A DNA stretch of 64,000 nt from Protopterus annectens (taxonomy: Eukaryota > Chordata > Ceratodontiformes > Protopteridae), in contig NC_056727.1 of NCBI RefSeq assembly GCF_019279795.1, positions 1,205,265,301 through 1,205,329,300 of the forward strand, given 5' to 3'. Below are positions 46,573-57,599 of this stretch, piece after piece. How positions within the stretch are numbered: the first letter of the stretch is position 1; each line of letters opens with the position of its first letter. The notes under the pieces are model-generated. The model did not search any database, had not been told where the DNA came from, and worked only from the letters and a program-made list of their open reading frames with translations. Both the position numbers and the translations under genes were made by a program.

Positions 46573-47570
46573 AAAGCATGGTCAGATATCTTTATCAGAA
46601 TTAGTGGAGTTTAAAATAATTTTTAGTGCATATATTTCGAAGTGCACATGACTTGGTATCTTATGGTCTCTGGGATCACTCACTATTGTTTCTATATATG
46701 ACAGCACTAACTGATAAAACTGGAATCTTCCCCAGTACCTTATTGACCTGGCCCCTCCATATAACTACCATCCCAGCCTCCCAGCAAAACCCATGCAATC
46801 AATCCAAATGCATCCTGTATGCCATTCAGAAGTTGCATTATTATGGTCTGGATCTCAGCAGCCCCTTTAGTGCCACACACAAATATACACGGAGTTCATT
46901 CACATTAATTCGTATTGTTCATACTCATAGTACAGCCAAGACAGAATACAATGAAGATATGTGCAGATAACTTGTAAAAACGTCATAACAAACATTATGA
47001 CAGCCCAAAATCCAGTATTTACCCATTCCATATTCAGCATTAGTTTGTCAAATTATACATGCCATTATATACTATAACTCATTAGTTTACCCTCTCAGGA
47101 TACTATCGTATAACTCGAATATAGTCACTTAAGAGAATATAACGCTGAGATGCATTACCAAATACTATCATACTTTTTAACTAAATATTCCTAAAATAAC
47201 GTGCGACGACAACTTAACTACGGGATCGAAGTGTTAATAGTGCAGCCATGTAGTTTTTTTTTTTAAATATGCTACTGTTAAAAGTGAGTGACAGTAGTGT
47301 TCTGTTACAATACCATATTCTGTATTTCTTCTGCATTTCGGCAGACACATACAGTTAACACAGAAACAAAATTACAGTGCTCTCATTAATATATAAACTA
47401 TGACACACCATCAAGTGAACCTTACATTACAATTCTAGAAACAACTTCAGCTTCAAACAAAACGCAACCATCTCCTAAAATACACAAATACCACTAAACG
47501 ACTACAACTTGCAAATAATTAGCCCCTCTAGTCCGACATTACCACACTATGTTGCTTTCTACCTACTCAC
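46573..47570. other. unassigned stretch
   Basis: A/T-rich with a T-run at 47253-47262; otherwise nothing. If the exon at 47571 is real, this is its first intron. Confidence 0.5.
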
Positions 47571-47638
47571 CCATCCACAGATGATCTAGATCTCTTCGTA
47601 TCTACAAGCAACGGAGTTTTTTCATCTTTTTCGGCCAT
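47571..47638 (-). CDS. candidate first coding exon of a host gene
   Basis: On the minus strand an ATG at 47638 has a strong Kozak context (A at -3, G at +4). It opens 22 codons plus two bases, beginning MAEKDEKTPLLVDTKRS. The exon would end at 47571, followed directly by GTGAGT (47565-47570), a perfect U1-complementary donor. DEKTPLL contains the acidic dileucine motif [DE]xxx-L-L that sorts membrane proteins to endosomes or lysosomes, usually at a cytosolic N-terminus. Such an N-terminus would suit a multi-pass endolysosomal protein, but I cannot name the gene and found no matching downstream exon within the 47 kb to the left. A chance ORF remains possible. Confidence 0.4.
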
Positions 47639-47780
47639 ACTCAACACTACAAGACAAACTAGTTAAAACAATATTATCAATTTGTTAATGTCTCTCATCA
47701 GGAACTCCTTATCCCACCAGCTGTTAGGGTGGGGAAATGGAGCTGGTTGGGCCACACCCTTTAGATATAGACTCGCTCTT
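47639..47780 (-). promoter_or_regulatory. possible promoter and 5' UTR of the candidate exon
   Basis: Upstream on the minus strand are a KLF/Sp1-type CACCC box context (ggtgtggccc, about 47751-47760) and a ccccaccct block (47728-47736). A weak TATA-like tatatctaa lies near 47765. There is no CpG island. Support comes only from position relative to the candidate exon. Confidence 0.25.
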
Positions 47781-48949
47781 TGGTACTTCTGAAGGTCAGT
47801 AGGGCTAATTAAGCAGCGTGTTCAAAACGATTTCAAATAACTTTGTGGACAGCGGGAACGGGGTCTTTGTGGTGATTTAGGACACAGTTTGCTACATTGC
47901 GGTAGAAGGTCTCTTCACAAAAGCAGGCTTTGGTGACCGAAGATTAGCTGTTTGCATCCAAGTGCAGGTTTTCATATAATGGTGGTGTGTTTCATGCTTC
48001 TCAAGTGGCCCATATTATGAAAGACATGCCTTATTTCACGTCTAAAAAAAGTCCATGTTCCTTGCAGCTTCAAACTAGGGTTACTAAATATGTTAGGGTT
48101 TGTCGCACTTTCAGTATTAAGATTTTTTTATAATGAATATATATCGTGAATATTAAATGACTTCGTGAATGTAAGAATAGCGTCAGCGACAGATGAATTC
48201 TTCAAAGTAATAAAGATACGTATTTTAACAATCCGGAGAGGTTCCAGGTTGCTAGTAAACTGTTAGTAAATATTCCACATTTTGGGATGGAAGGTTGAAA
48301 GCTATTGTTTATATAAATTATTAGAGAAGCTTGAAGAATGCAACATATAATGACGGTCTGCGCTGCACAAGTTATAGAGTAATCCAAGCTTATTAAAAAT
48401 GAAAATAAAGTATTTACAAAATATACACGAAAAGGCAAGTACAAAATTGCATTATACACAAAACGATAAAAGCATGGTGAAAAATTATGTACTATGTAAA
48501 TTAAACAACTGTGGTAAAGTTAAAATGTATTAGAAAAAGTAAATGCAGTAAGCAAAAAAAAAAAAGTGATTGAAAAATATTCACTTAATGACATCCCCCA
48601 TCCATTGACTGAACAACCATGTCTGCAATCGAAGGATGAGATACGAAACGAAACTGAATATGTATGGGATGTTCGCGCCTCATAGCAAGGGGCTTTCCAA
48701 AGTAAACACAAGGCAGAGGGAAATTTACAATTTTATTTTACTACTGAAAACTAGCTGCCGTTTTGTAGTAAGAGCAATTCCAAGTTTCATTTAATATTTT
48801 ACAGACTGATAGCATAAAGTGGGTGATCCGGCAGCTAGTGATGTACTGCTTGCCCGTTTCTTTTTCTAGATACGTTAGTTTGTTTGCGGTTCAATACTTG
48901 ATAAATGTTATACAATGATGTCCTGGTTTCAAATTTGTTGGCTTTTGAC
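47781..48949. other. unassigned stretch
   Basis: Nothing recognised; a run of 11 A at 48555-48565. Confidence 0.5.
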
Positions 48950-49530
48950 TCTTGCCTCTCAACTTTTAGCTTAAGAAATCTAGACAAAGCCTAAAATAAT
49001 AGTGGGACAAAGGCCCATAAATAGTGTAAGATTTAAAATTTTGACGCTGGGATAAACGTAGAAAGCTGATAAAATGACATGGTTCATATTAGCATGCATT
49101 TTCTGAAGGATATGAAGTCCAAAACCCAACTGTACCTCATTCATAGCTTACGCTTCTTAGAGAAAGACATCTGGACAAACCCATAAATAATAGGATGATA
49201 AAGGCCCCAAATAAGGGGACTTTTTAAATACTGCTTTTACAAACTTAGAAAGTTGATTGCATTAGCTTGAATTTTCTGAAGGATTTGAAGTCTGAAACTC
49301 AAATATCTGTCATTATCTTCTGACTTCAATCTTCAATGATTTGTCAGAAAAAAACACAATTTTATGAGGTAAAGATGAAAAAATAAGGCAAAATTTGAAC
49401 AGTTTAGAAGTATATTATCATTGCTTGATGAGTTTAGTCTTCAGTGGTTTGCCAGAAAACCACAAATTTTATGAGGAACAAATAAAAATACAAGGAGAAA
49501 ATCTTGAAAGTTTGGAGGTGTGATGAAAAT
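48950..49530 (-). repeat. dispersed repeat family A, one copy nested in another
   Basis: The outer copy begins near 48953 (gcctctcaacttttagctta) and breaks off near 49130 after gaagtccaaaacccaact. It resumes at about 49418 with cttcagtggtttgccagaaa and ends near 49530. Between them a second, fairly complete copy (cttcttagagaaagacatct... to gaacagtttagaagtatatt) runs in the same orientation. This shows at least two rounds of activity of the family. Confidence 0.7.
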
Positions 49531-49819
49531 TTTGCATATTTATGTAGTTCACCCGCAGGTGTAGCTGAAATAGATATGGGGTCCTTCCTACCTGACTCTG
49601 GTGACACCCCTTCTTTAGGCCCAACACCCCAAGGTGGCAAGTGATAGATTTTATTTTAGGTGACACTTTAGTTTTAAAGGGCAACAGCACAACAACAAAC
49701 AAATTACTTTCAACAGTGCACCAGTTAGCAGTAAGGCAGAGTGAGAGATGCATGTAATGAAACCATACATTTACCCCCTTCCCCAGAATTCAACAGAAAA
49801 GATCTTGACATTTAAACAT

Positions 49820-50575
49820 GCACACAAAGGCAATATCAATGAGCAGTAAAGCTTTTATAATGCAGCAATACAAACATGGAAAAAATGCAATGTCATTGAG
49901 GGGAAAAAACGGTTATAATACAACAGTACAGATATGAAAAAGATGCAATGTCATTGAGCAGTAAAGATTCTTGAAAGCAACAGTACTCTTTTTCTTCTTC
50001 TTTCGGCTTTTCCCGGTTAGGGGTCGCCACAGCGGATTACCTGTCTGCTCATGATTGGCAGTGGAGTTTTACAGTGTCGAGTTGCCAGCCCGGCGCCCAA
50101 CCTTCCACAGAAGGCACACACTCACACCTAGGGCCAATTTTGGAGTGTCCAATCTACCTACAGCATGTCTTTGGTATGTGGGAGGAAACCAGAGCACCCA
50201 GAGGAAACCCACACGACCACAAGGAGGACATGCAAACTCCGCACAGAAGGCACCCCAGCCGAGGATCGAACCGGAGAACCTCTTGCTGTGAGGCGACAAT
50301 GCTAACCATTGCACCACTGTGGCCGCCCCTAAAGGCAGCAGTACTAACATGAGAAAAATGCAATGTCACTGAACAATAAAGATTTATAATGCAACAATAC
50401 AAATATGAGAAAATGCAATGTCATTTAGCAATAAAGAGTCTTTAAGGCAACAGTACTAACACGAGCAAAATGCAATGTCACTGAACAATAAAGATTGACA
50501 ATGCAACAATACAAATATGAGAAAATGCAATGTCATTTAGCAATAAAGTGTCTTTAAGGCAGCAGTACTAACACC
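49820..50575. repeat. minisatellite, about 57-bp units, split by a SINE
   Basis: Units carry the core atgcaatgtcattgagcagt (variants with ttagcaataaag), followed by ggcaacagtactaac or gcaacaatacaaatatgag. Three units lie left of the SINE and at least four right of it. Alternation of the two end types gives a dimeric period of about 113 bp on the right. The array therefore existed before the SINE landed. Confidence 0.85.
49974..50345 (-). mobile_element. tRNA-derived SINE inserted in the minisatellite
   Basis: The body is 49988-50330 on the minus strand. The A box TGGTGCAATGGTTAGC (50301-50316) and B box GGTTCGATCCT (50262-50272) are well kept and correctly spaced for an internal pol III promoter. 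The tail ends gctgtggcgacccctaaccg and a purine-rich agaagaagaaaaag. Flanking repeats (49974-49987 and 50331-50345, caacagtact/cagcagtact) look like a 14-15 bp target-site duplication with a couple of changes. It is longer than the copy at 37.6 kb, which lacks an internal block. Confidence 0.88.
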
Positions 50576-51949
50576 CTCTATCCCCTAGATCAATCTAAAC
50601 AGACCAACTATGAGACACTCTATTGTACCCTCTTCACTGGCCATTGACTACTTACAGTCCTGCTGCCGACATGATGGGGCCTAAGGTTGGAGCTCATATG
50701 GATCCCAGCTATTTATAATCCAGAAAGCATTTAGGGGGAATCCACAATCTTACAAAAGTATAAAAAATCACACCCAAAAGCCTCTCACCACTCCGTTGAG
50801 AATATCCTAGTGACCAGGCACCACAGTTCCTCCGACAAGAAAAATGGAAAATCACCCGCCAGAACTCTGGTAGTCATCTATGGCATCTCTGCACTAGGCC
50901 CAAGGGAACTCATTTTCTTGCTGAATAATATGCAGGCATGGAATTACTGGTTCCAGAACTTCTCTCCTGAATCCACAAAAAACTATCATCCAGGATTTCA
51001 GCAAGAGACAGACACAAACTTCTACCTCACTTCTCTGTCCCAAAACACTAGAAGAAAAATAAATCTAGTCATGCTGCAAGGCCCTTTTCCCTTCATCTAG
51101 TCTTTCAGTCTTCCCTCCTTCAGCTAGTGTTCCAGTCTCCTCTCTTCCACTTTCAAAATTGTCTTTTATATTCCTGAAAAGGAGCTCCACCTTGTGGTTT
51201 AACAAAAAACTGCAGTCTATTACTTCTACAATGAAATACAGTGGGAGCTACATTTAATATTATGTTTTCCAGGATGTGAGGCCAAGTTTGAGGAGAAGAT
51301 ATGAGTTTTCTATTCATAGATTGTTATAAGACTAACAACCAGGAGGGAGAGGAGTTCTAAGTCTAGCCAAGTTTTCCCAAGTTTTTTTGTGATGAGAATC
51401 AAATAAGCAGGCACGAATCCACCCAAAATCAGAGTGTTCTGAGTTTTTAAACTGGTTATCGTGTGTCCATTTGTTCCTTTTGCAGGGTCGCTTTACCCGA
51501 TTCTTCCATTTATTTGCTGATTTAAGAAAATGACTACATGCATCCGTTTTGCTCCCTTAGGCCTTAAGAACTTGGTTGGCATGGCTAATGACATTTGTTT
51601 ACTCATGTATAGCTTGAGGATCAGCTGACCCCTTAGAAGTTCATTCATCTTACATTTTTCATGCATTGTGACTACTTGCTGTGAAGTTTTGTTGACAACC
51701 TGCTGTATTTTGTTTGCGAAAAACAGTCAGCTGGGGGTGGTGTAATGCATAACATTAAAAAGATTAGCGGATAATTAACAGGTTGTGGTTCAGTAGCAAG
51801 AGTACACGTCGCCCATTTTTTTTTTAAAGTATAATGGTTTGCCATATATGTATGTTCCCTCCAATAAAACATGTAAGTGTGTCTGCCAAGCTGCATTTAG
51901 GAAATACATAAACTACATTAAAATAGGCAAAACGGTAATAATGACAGGC
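50576..51949. other. unassigned stretch
   Basis: A 96-codon plus frame (50810-51100) has KNGKSPARTLVVI, slightly like the start of a LINE ORF1 esterase region, but no GDS motif follows; not called. Confidence 0.45.
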
Positions 51950-52265
51950 AACCATACCTCTCAACCTCTTAGACCAAGAAATCTGGACGAATCAGGACAA
52001 TGCCACAAATAATGGGAGGAAGGGGGGAACAAAGGTATGCCTCAACTGTCCAGATTTTCGCAGAGTGTACAGATTTTTTTGCCTCAAAATTTTAATGTAT
52101 TCCATATAAAATCTGTGTTTTTTGTTTTGGCAAATCACTGGGCTGATTCCTGGCATTAAATTACTAAATAGACATACATTTGAGTTTCAGACTTAATATC
52201 ATTTAGAAAATGCATTTTAACACAAACAAACCCTATTATTCTGGCATTAAGTTTATAAGCATAGC
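51950..52265. repeat. dispersed repeat family A, two pieces in opposite orientation
   Basis: 51952-52035 (catacctctcaacctcttag, aagaaatctggac) is a reverse end piece. 52034-52265 (gtatgcctcaactgtccaga, gtttcagacttaat, gaaaatgcattttaac) is a forward copy. The two share inverted ends, giving the family's terminal-repeat signature catacctctcaac. Confidence 0.7.
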
Positions 52266-52589
52266 CAACTGTAGGCACCAGCGGCTGGGGGCCCCCAACC
52301 ACAGCACATTATCTTATACTGATATTTTATAATGTCTGTCAAACCAACAAAATCTAGTACAGCAATCTTGTATACTTAATAAATGAGGTGGGTAATAATA
52401 ATTCTTACTTGTATCTCCTTTAAAATGAAAAGATATTACTGGACATATTAACAGTGTTTTTCAAGTAACAGGCATCACAATTCCATTAATTTTTTTTACC
52501 ACTGATACTGCTCTGGCTTATTTAAACCCTGCTGGTAAACATTCTCCTGACTAAACTAACAGCATAGTCAGCTTTTGGCATCTGCAGTA

Positions 52590-52760
52590 CCCGTGACTAT
52601 AGGGATCCCCCTTAATCATCCTTGACTGTATAGGGGCCCCAAAAATAGCTGCTGCTGGTTGGTGGAAAATGAGGAGAAAAAAATCAATATTAATTTCCTA
52701 ATTATGGTCTTTAACCTGAACAAGGGTGTGATATGACCCTTTTAGGATAATGAACATGAG
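52590..52760 (+). repeat. repeat B, copy 1
   Basis: Carries ccccttaatcatccttgact, then gtgtgatatgacccttttag. A diverged direct copy is at 54105-54265 in the same orientation. Non-coding. Confidence 0.75.
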
Positions 52761-52959
52761 CAAGGTAAGAACTTGAGAGATCAGCAGCCCAGAGTGACGA
52801 TCTCAGTGTTTACCTTGGATTTTAAGAAGAGCTGATGCTATTGATCTTCATGTATGGCTTTCTGTCTCAAGGGAGTTTTCTAAATATTGGCAGAACACCA
52901 AATACTATGATGCTCAACTTATTTGCTGAAGAATTCTGCACAATTCCGAAAATAATTGC

Positions 52960-53215
52960 TGGATAAAGCCACAAAATCAGGAACACATTTTAAATATTAT
53001 TCTAACTCACTTAAAAGTTAAAAGAATAACACCTTTTGCATCAATGTGCATTTTTTAGAGAATAAGTCTAAAACTATGATGTCTGAATTTATCAGCTGCC
53101 TATAATCCTGAATGATTTACCAGCAAATCAAACTTTGTACGAAGGGTACAGCAAAATTATGAGGAAAAGTCAGGGAAGGTCTGTGAAATCAGGGACAGTG
53201 ACAGGTATGCATTAC
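52960..53215 (-). repeat. dispersed repeat family A, diverged copy
   Basis: Contains cctgaatgatttaccagcaa, attatgaggaaaagtcaggg and ends with gacaggtatgc. Older than the other copies. Confidence 0.5.
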
Positions 53216-53320
53216 TTCTCAATGAGGTAAAGAAAATTATACAATGACCCCCCCCCCCCCATTAATATTCCAAAATGTGCATGCTGATTGGCATGAGTGT
53301 GCCCATTGTTAATCCCAGAA

Positions 53321-53372
53321 TATACCAACGGAAAAAGGTCTGGTCGCCCGGACTTTTTTATCCATTGGTATA
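53321..53372. repeat. hairpin 1 of palindrome cluster
   Basis: Arms 53321-53343 and 53348-53372 pair (tataccaacggaaaaaggtc against gactttttta tccattggta) around a TCGC loop, with small bulges. Confidence 0.85.
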
Positions 53373-53578
53373 AAGTGTCCAAAACCTTTTTTTTTTTTTT
53401 TAATAAATAAAAAACAAAAAAAAAAACGGAGCATCAAAGACTTTCTTTTCTCTGTTGCTTCCATTTCAAAGCATTGATGTACTGGGTATCTGTAGGAATG
53501 CAAGTCCCATACACATGCGCAGTACATCAACACAAGGTAGCAGTATACCACCACCGGTGGAAGAACAGTAATGCACCG

Positions 53579-53640
53579 TTATACAAAGACATTATTTAAG
53601 AAAAGTAAGTATTTTTTTATTAAATAATGTCATTGTATAA
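53579..53640. repeat. hairpin 2 of palindrome cluster
   Basis: Arms 53579-53599 and 53620-53640 are 21 bases each with one mismatch; 20-base spacer. Confidence 0.92.
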
Positions 53641-53642
53641 TA

Positions 53643-53785
53643 GCAATAACCGACTCTGTGATTGTGGTATATTGAAATTTACCCATGGTTGGCTTTATTT
53701 AATCACTTGGGCTTCGCCCTCGTGATTAAATCAAGCCAACCATGGGTAAATCTTCAATATACCACACCACATCTTCGGTTATTGC
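53643..53785. repeat. hairpin 3 of palindrome cluster (64-bp arms)
   Basis: Arms 53643-53706 and 53722-53785 pair over most of their length (for example acccatggttggctt with aagccaaccatgggt), closed by gggcttcgccc, itself a small stem. The whole 53.32-53.79 kb block has the look of a non-autonomous foldback DNA element; superfamily not determined. Confidence 0.93.
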
Positions 53786-54104
53786 TTAAGTAACTTACCC
53801 CTGCTGCTGTCTGACAACTACTAAAGAGCAGTCATGACCTGGTGTGGCAGTACCAATGTTGCACAATGTGTTACTATTTGCTGAAATAAGTACAAGCTAG
53901 TATTGCTATAGCTTATATGTTTGTTTATAAAAAATGTCATAGGTTTTATCTATCACAGAACAAATAATGCCGGGAGACACTCATAATTTTTCTGGGTATC
54001 AATAAAAAACAAAGCTAACAAAGTCATTATATTTCAAATGTAAGGCATAAAATATATCACAGAACACTCAAACATTTAGATCTTCTATGAGTCTGGTGAC
54101 TGTA

Positions 54105-54265
54105 TAAATGGATACAGGGCCCCCCTTAATAATCCTTGACTGTGTGGAGGCTCCACAAAAGATTTTGTCAGTTGGGGAAAAATGAGTAGAAAAATTTGTA
54201 TTCATTTTCTGATTATAGCCTTTATCCTAAACAGTGTTGTGATATGACCCTGTTGGGATAAAGCT
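54105..54265 (+). repeat. repeat B, copy 2
   Basis: Carries ccccttaataatccttgact, then gtgatatgaccctgttggga, aligned by eye with 52590-52760. Confidence 0.75.
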
Positions 54266-55529
54266 GATAATAGCCTGTATCAAACACGCTCATTCTGAAA
54301 CCAACTCTGCTAAGATGTATGTACAGAAAGTTGTAAGTTATATACTTGGGGAGGAGGCTGGGAATTGTCTGGTTGTTGTTTCTTTAATTTTCATTTCTGT
54401 CAAACCTTAGAGGTGTACACAGGAAGCCATTGTAGCTTGTGTTTGGGTTGGGAACAGTGTGGAAACAGTTTTTTTACTTTTTTCACAGACCTCAGAGGTG
54501 TACAAATAAGGTATAGCTTTTGTAGAGGCAGTAAGCTGTCTAGGAGCAACAAAGTAAAATACGTTACTGTAATCACTATTTTTTTTTCACTTTGCTCACA
54601 ATCACACATCAACCATGTATACAGGTTGCTCCTTTTGGGGGTTGGGGTGAAGAGTAAGGAGGCATACTAGGCATACATATGCCAGCAGTCACTTGAAATA
54701 CGTAAATGGTGATTTGAATGTCTGCTTTCATCCCAGTCTAACACCAGAAGGATGCATAGACGGTGAACATCTTTATTAAGGGTTAAGGGACGCATGCAGT
54801 ATTTCCAGACAGGACCTGTGTATTTTCACAACATTTGTCTTGTTAGTTTATTGTATGCTGCAATTTTGTCAGCTTTTAACATTCAGCTTAGTGTAAAATG
54901 TATGTATTCCTTGAATGAAAAAAGACAGAAATTATTTTCTTATGCATGATTTTCGTTTAGTCCAACATTTGATTAAAAGGTTGGGGAATGCTCTAAATCT
55001 ATAACACCTATGGCTTCTGGGAGCACTGGCTTAATTAAGTTATTTCTTAAATGGTTATTGCTGTGCTGTTTTGATCAGTGAAGGTGATTTGAAAGGATTC
55101 AAGAAAAACAAAGGCTGAACAACATAATGAATTTCTTTCCCTAGTTATAATTTCTGTTCAAGCCACCACTGGATGAAAAGGTTGTGTGAAAATAAGAAAA
55201 ATCATCAGAACATATATAACGTTATGGCTTCTTAGACAGTCTAAACTTGTGTCAGGCAACATTTCAGAAAAGGAAGAAAAAAGGAAGTCCCTTGGAGATG
55301 GACCAACACAGTGTGGTACATAGGCTTGTAATGTAAAAGTAACAGCCAAGCGTGAGCAGGTACAAACCCTTTTAAAAGTTTGCAAGATGAAATAAAAGAT
55401 TGTTTATTCAGGTATGACAGAGGACCAAACTTGGGACACTTTTAAATATTTAATCCACAATTGGACAACTGATAGAATTATTAGATATGTACTTACTATA
55501 ACTTGGTATCTGGTAATCCACTTTGCTAT
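54266..55529. other. unassigned stretch
   Basis: A partial repetition of agaggtgtaca (54411, 54495) and T-runs; no gene or element recognised. Confidence 0.5.
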
Positions 55530-55531
55530 TA

Positions 55532-55892
55532 TCATATTTGATACTGCTTGACCTTTATGATTAGGTGAAAAAGATACAAACAACTGCTTTCGCCATATAT
55601 ACTGTTCCTGCATTGATTTATATTAGCTGTAGTGGCAACCTTTGGCATAAGTGAGTGATTAGTACAGCAGGAAACCCTATCCTTGTGAAAAATGATGTAA
55701 GGAGGTTTGGACGAAAGAGCTTGAAATTCAGAGACTCTTTTTACTGAAGTAATGTCAACAAGTATAGCAGACTTCCAGAATAAATATTTCAAGTCACAAT
55801 CATTAGCCAGTTCAAAGAGGCTTTACATCAAGGCTAGTAGAATGACAGTCAAATCCCATGGAGGAGTTGGATCCAACTCATTCCCTCTAGTA
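55532..55892 (-). pseudogene. DIRS-like element 2 recombinase core, truncated
   Basis: NELDPTPPWDLTVILLAL (about 55830-55885) leads into the 86-codon frame with ILVDITSVKRVSEFQALSSK, which keeps the first catalytic Arg (RVSE), then PPYIIFHKDRVSC. The frame stops at 55532, before the His/Arg/Tyr catalytic block, so the enzyme is incomplete. Confidence 0.8.
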
Positions 55893-56110
55893 TAGCTCTT
55901 TTGTGTGCGTACCTTTAACTCCAAGTGGGCGTGGCTTCAGCCTTTAAAAAATGAAGTTATCACCTTACAATTCACACAAAAAGTCATTGACATAGGTCAA
56001 ACATCAATACAATTGTGTTTTCCATCATGTATGCTTCAAGATAAAATATTCAGGTACCTTGTATGTAGTATAGTTTTGCAATTATTAATGCAAATATGAA
56101 CAAACAATAT
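55890..56110. mobile_element. about 220-bp insertion inside the recombinase gene
   Basis: The recombinase reading frame is interrupted between CTSR (about 56115) and RGNELDP (about 55888). Both junctions carry ctaga/tctag (56117-56123 and 55886-55892), a short direct duplication. The insert is AT-rich, has no coding pattern and no obvious terminal inverted repeat. A hexamer ttttttaaaggctg near its right end is the only feature. Identity unknown. Confidence 0.45.
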
Positions 56111-56668
56111 TTGACATCTAGAGGTGCAGTAGGAGGTAACTGCAGATGCATCTGGAGACGTCACTCGGATGTAATGAGTTGGTCTAAGAAGAAAAATACA
56201 TTTCATAAAGGCTTTACATAACCTGGCTGAGGCAACGGATCCCGAAGGTAATCCCGAATGAAAGTTAGATATAGCTACCAATTGGAGCTTAATGGTCGCA
56301 AAACTAGAACCTTGCATATATAAAGATTCTAGAAAATACAGAATCAAAGGAACAGGAGCTGAAGAAGGGTCAACATGATTATTAGCAGACCAAATAGAAA
56401 ATCTTTTCCACTTATTCTTAAATTCCTTTTTAGCAGAGGCTTTCTGTGAGGTCAAAATGATAGCTTTGACTGGAGAAGAGAACCTGGACCCTCTAGTAAT
56501 CATGGGAACTGGAGAAATCATGATGTTAACTTGAGTGTAAAGAGAATGGGGTGGAGTCCTAGTGTCGGTGAGAAAGGAGGTACAGTTTGGGTTCCAGTAT
56601 CCATGGAGAATGTTTGAGGTGAGACCAGATGAAGGGGAACCACACCTGATGAGGCCAAAAGCGGGCAA
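56111..56668 (-). pseudogene. DIRS-like element 2 recombinase N-terminal domain
   Basis: The frame contains KNKWKRFSIWSANNHVDPSS, then PVPLILYFLESLYMQGSSFA and TIKLQLVAISNFHSGLP, the SAM-like DNA-binding half of DIRS tyrosine recombinases (W..F..W....D...AP...I..FL). The same W-K-R-F-S-x-W start is at 29.85 kb in element 1. Confidence 0.8.
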
Positions 56669-56915
56669 TGAGGATCACTGTGCTCTTCAACTGTTTGGCT
56701 TTCTGGAGAAATTTTGGGATCAGAGGAAGAGGAGGGTAAGCATAAAGGAGACGAGAAGGCCAATTGTGGACCAGCGCATCCCTCGGGGAACTCCCTGAAG
56801 GAGGGATAAGAGTAAAGTAACTGCTGCATTTGTTGTTGTAAGGGGACACAAAGAGGTTGCAGCAGGGGAAACCCCAATGGTCATATATCTAGTTTGCTAT
56901 TGCCTGATTGAGGGA

Positions 56916-57270
56916 CTACTCATGGAGCATCAGTATAGACCTGCTGAGTCTGTCCACTAACACAATGGTTTTCCCCAGTACATGTGTTGCAAGCAGAAAG
57001 AGGTTTGAAGAGATCACGCATTCCCAAACCCTCATGGCCTCTCTGCAGAGAGGATATGAACGCGTTCCTCCTTGCTTGTTGATGTACCATACTACTGACA
57101 TGTTGTCTGTGTGAATAGCAATTGTCCCTAGAGGGAAAGCCTCCTGAAAGGCTTGCAATGATAAGAGGGTAGCTCTCATCTTGATATGCAAACTGGTCTC
57201 TACTGGACTCCACGTGCCTTGGGCCATCTTCCCCTTTAAATTACCCCCACCCTAGATGAGAAGCATCAGT
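56916..57270 (-). pseudogene. DIRS-like element 2 RNase H
   Basis: VTTDASHLGWG (about 57245-57280) holds the first catalytic Asp. MRATLLSLQAFQEAF (57130-57175) has the helix after the second acidic site. AIHTDNMSVVWYINKQGGTR (57055-57115) holds the third Asp (TDN), and HVLGKTIVLVDRLSRS (56935-56985) closes the domain with the last Asp. The first piece is separated by stops from the others. Confidence 0.8.
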
Positions 57271-57599
57271 AGTCACAGTGGCTGAAGAAAGGGGAAGAGT
57301 GAAAGGTCTGCTGATTGTCAGATCTGATTGAATTCACCATTGTAGATGGGACCTGCAAATGTTTGTCAGTCTGATGGAAATATATAGGGATTGATGTAGA
57401 ACTGACCACTGAACAGATACTGTCCATTGAAGAATGCGCATATAGTACCTGGCTAGAGGAACCAGGAGTATAGTGACTGTTATGGACCCCAGGGCTCATA
57501 GAATCCATCTGATAGGCAGAGATGGAAGAGACAGAATGGCTTGAAGTTGGAGTTTCAATGTGTCGATGTGGTGCTGTGGCAAAGAAGCTATTTGGGTAA

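Noticed and set aside
50810-51100. Possible LINE ORF1 esterase start (KNGKSPARTLVVI)
   Set aside because: No GDS or HVGTND block follows in any frame.
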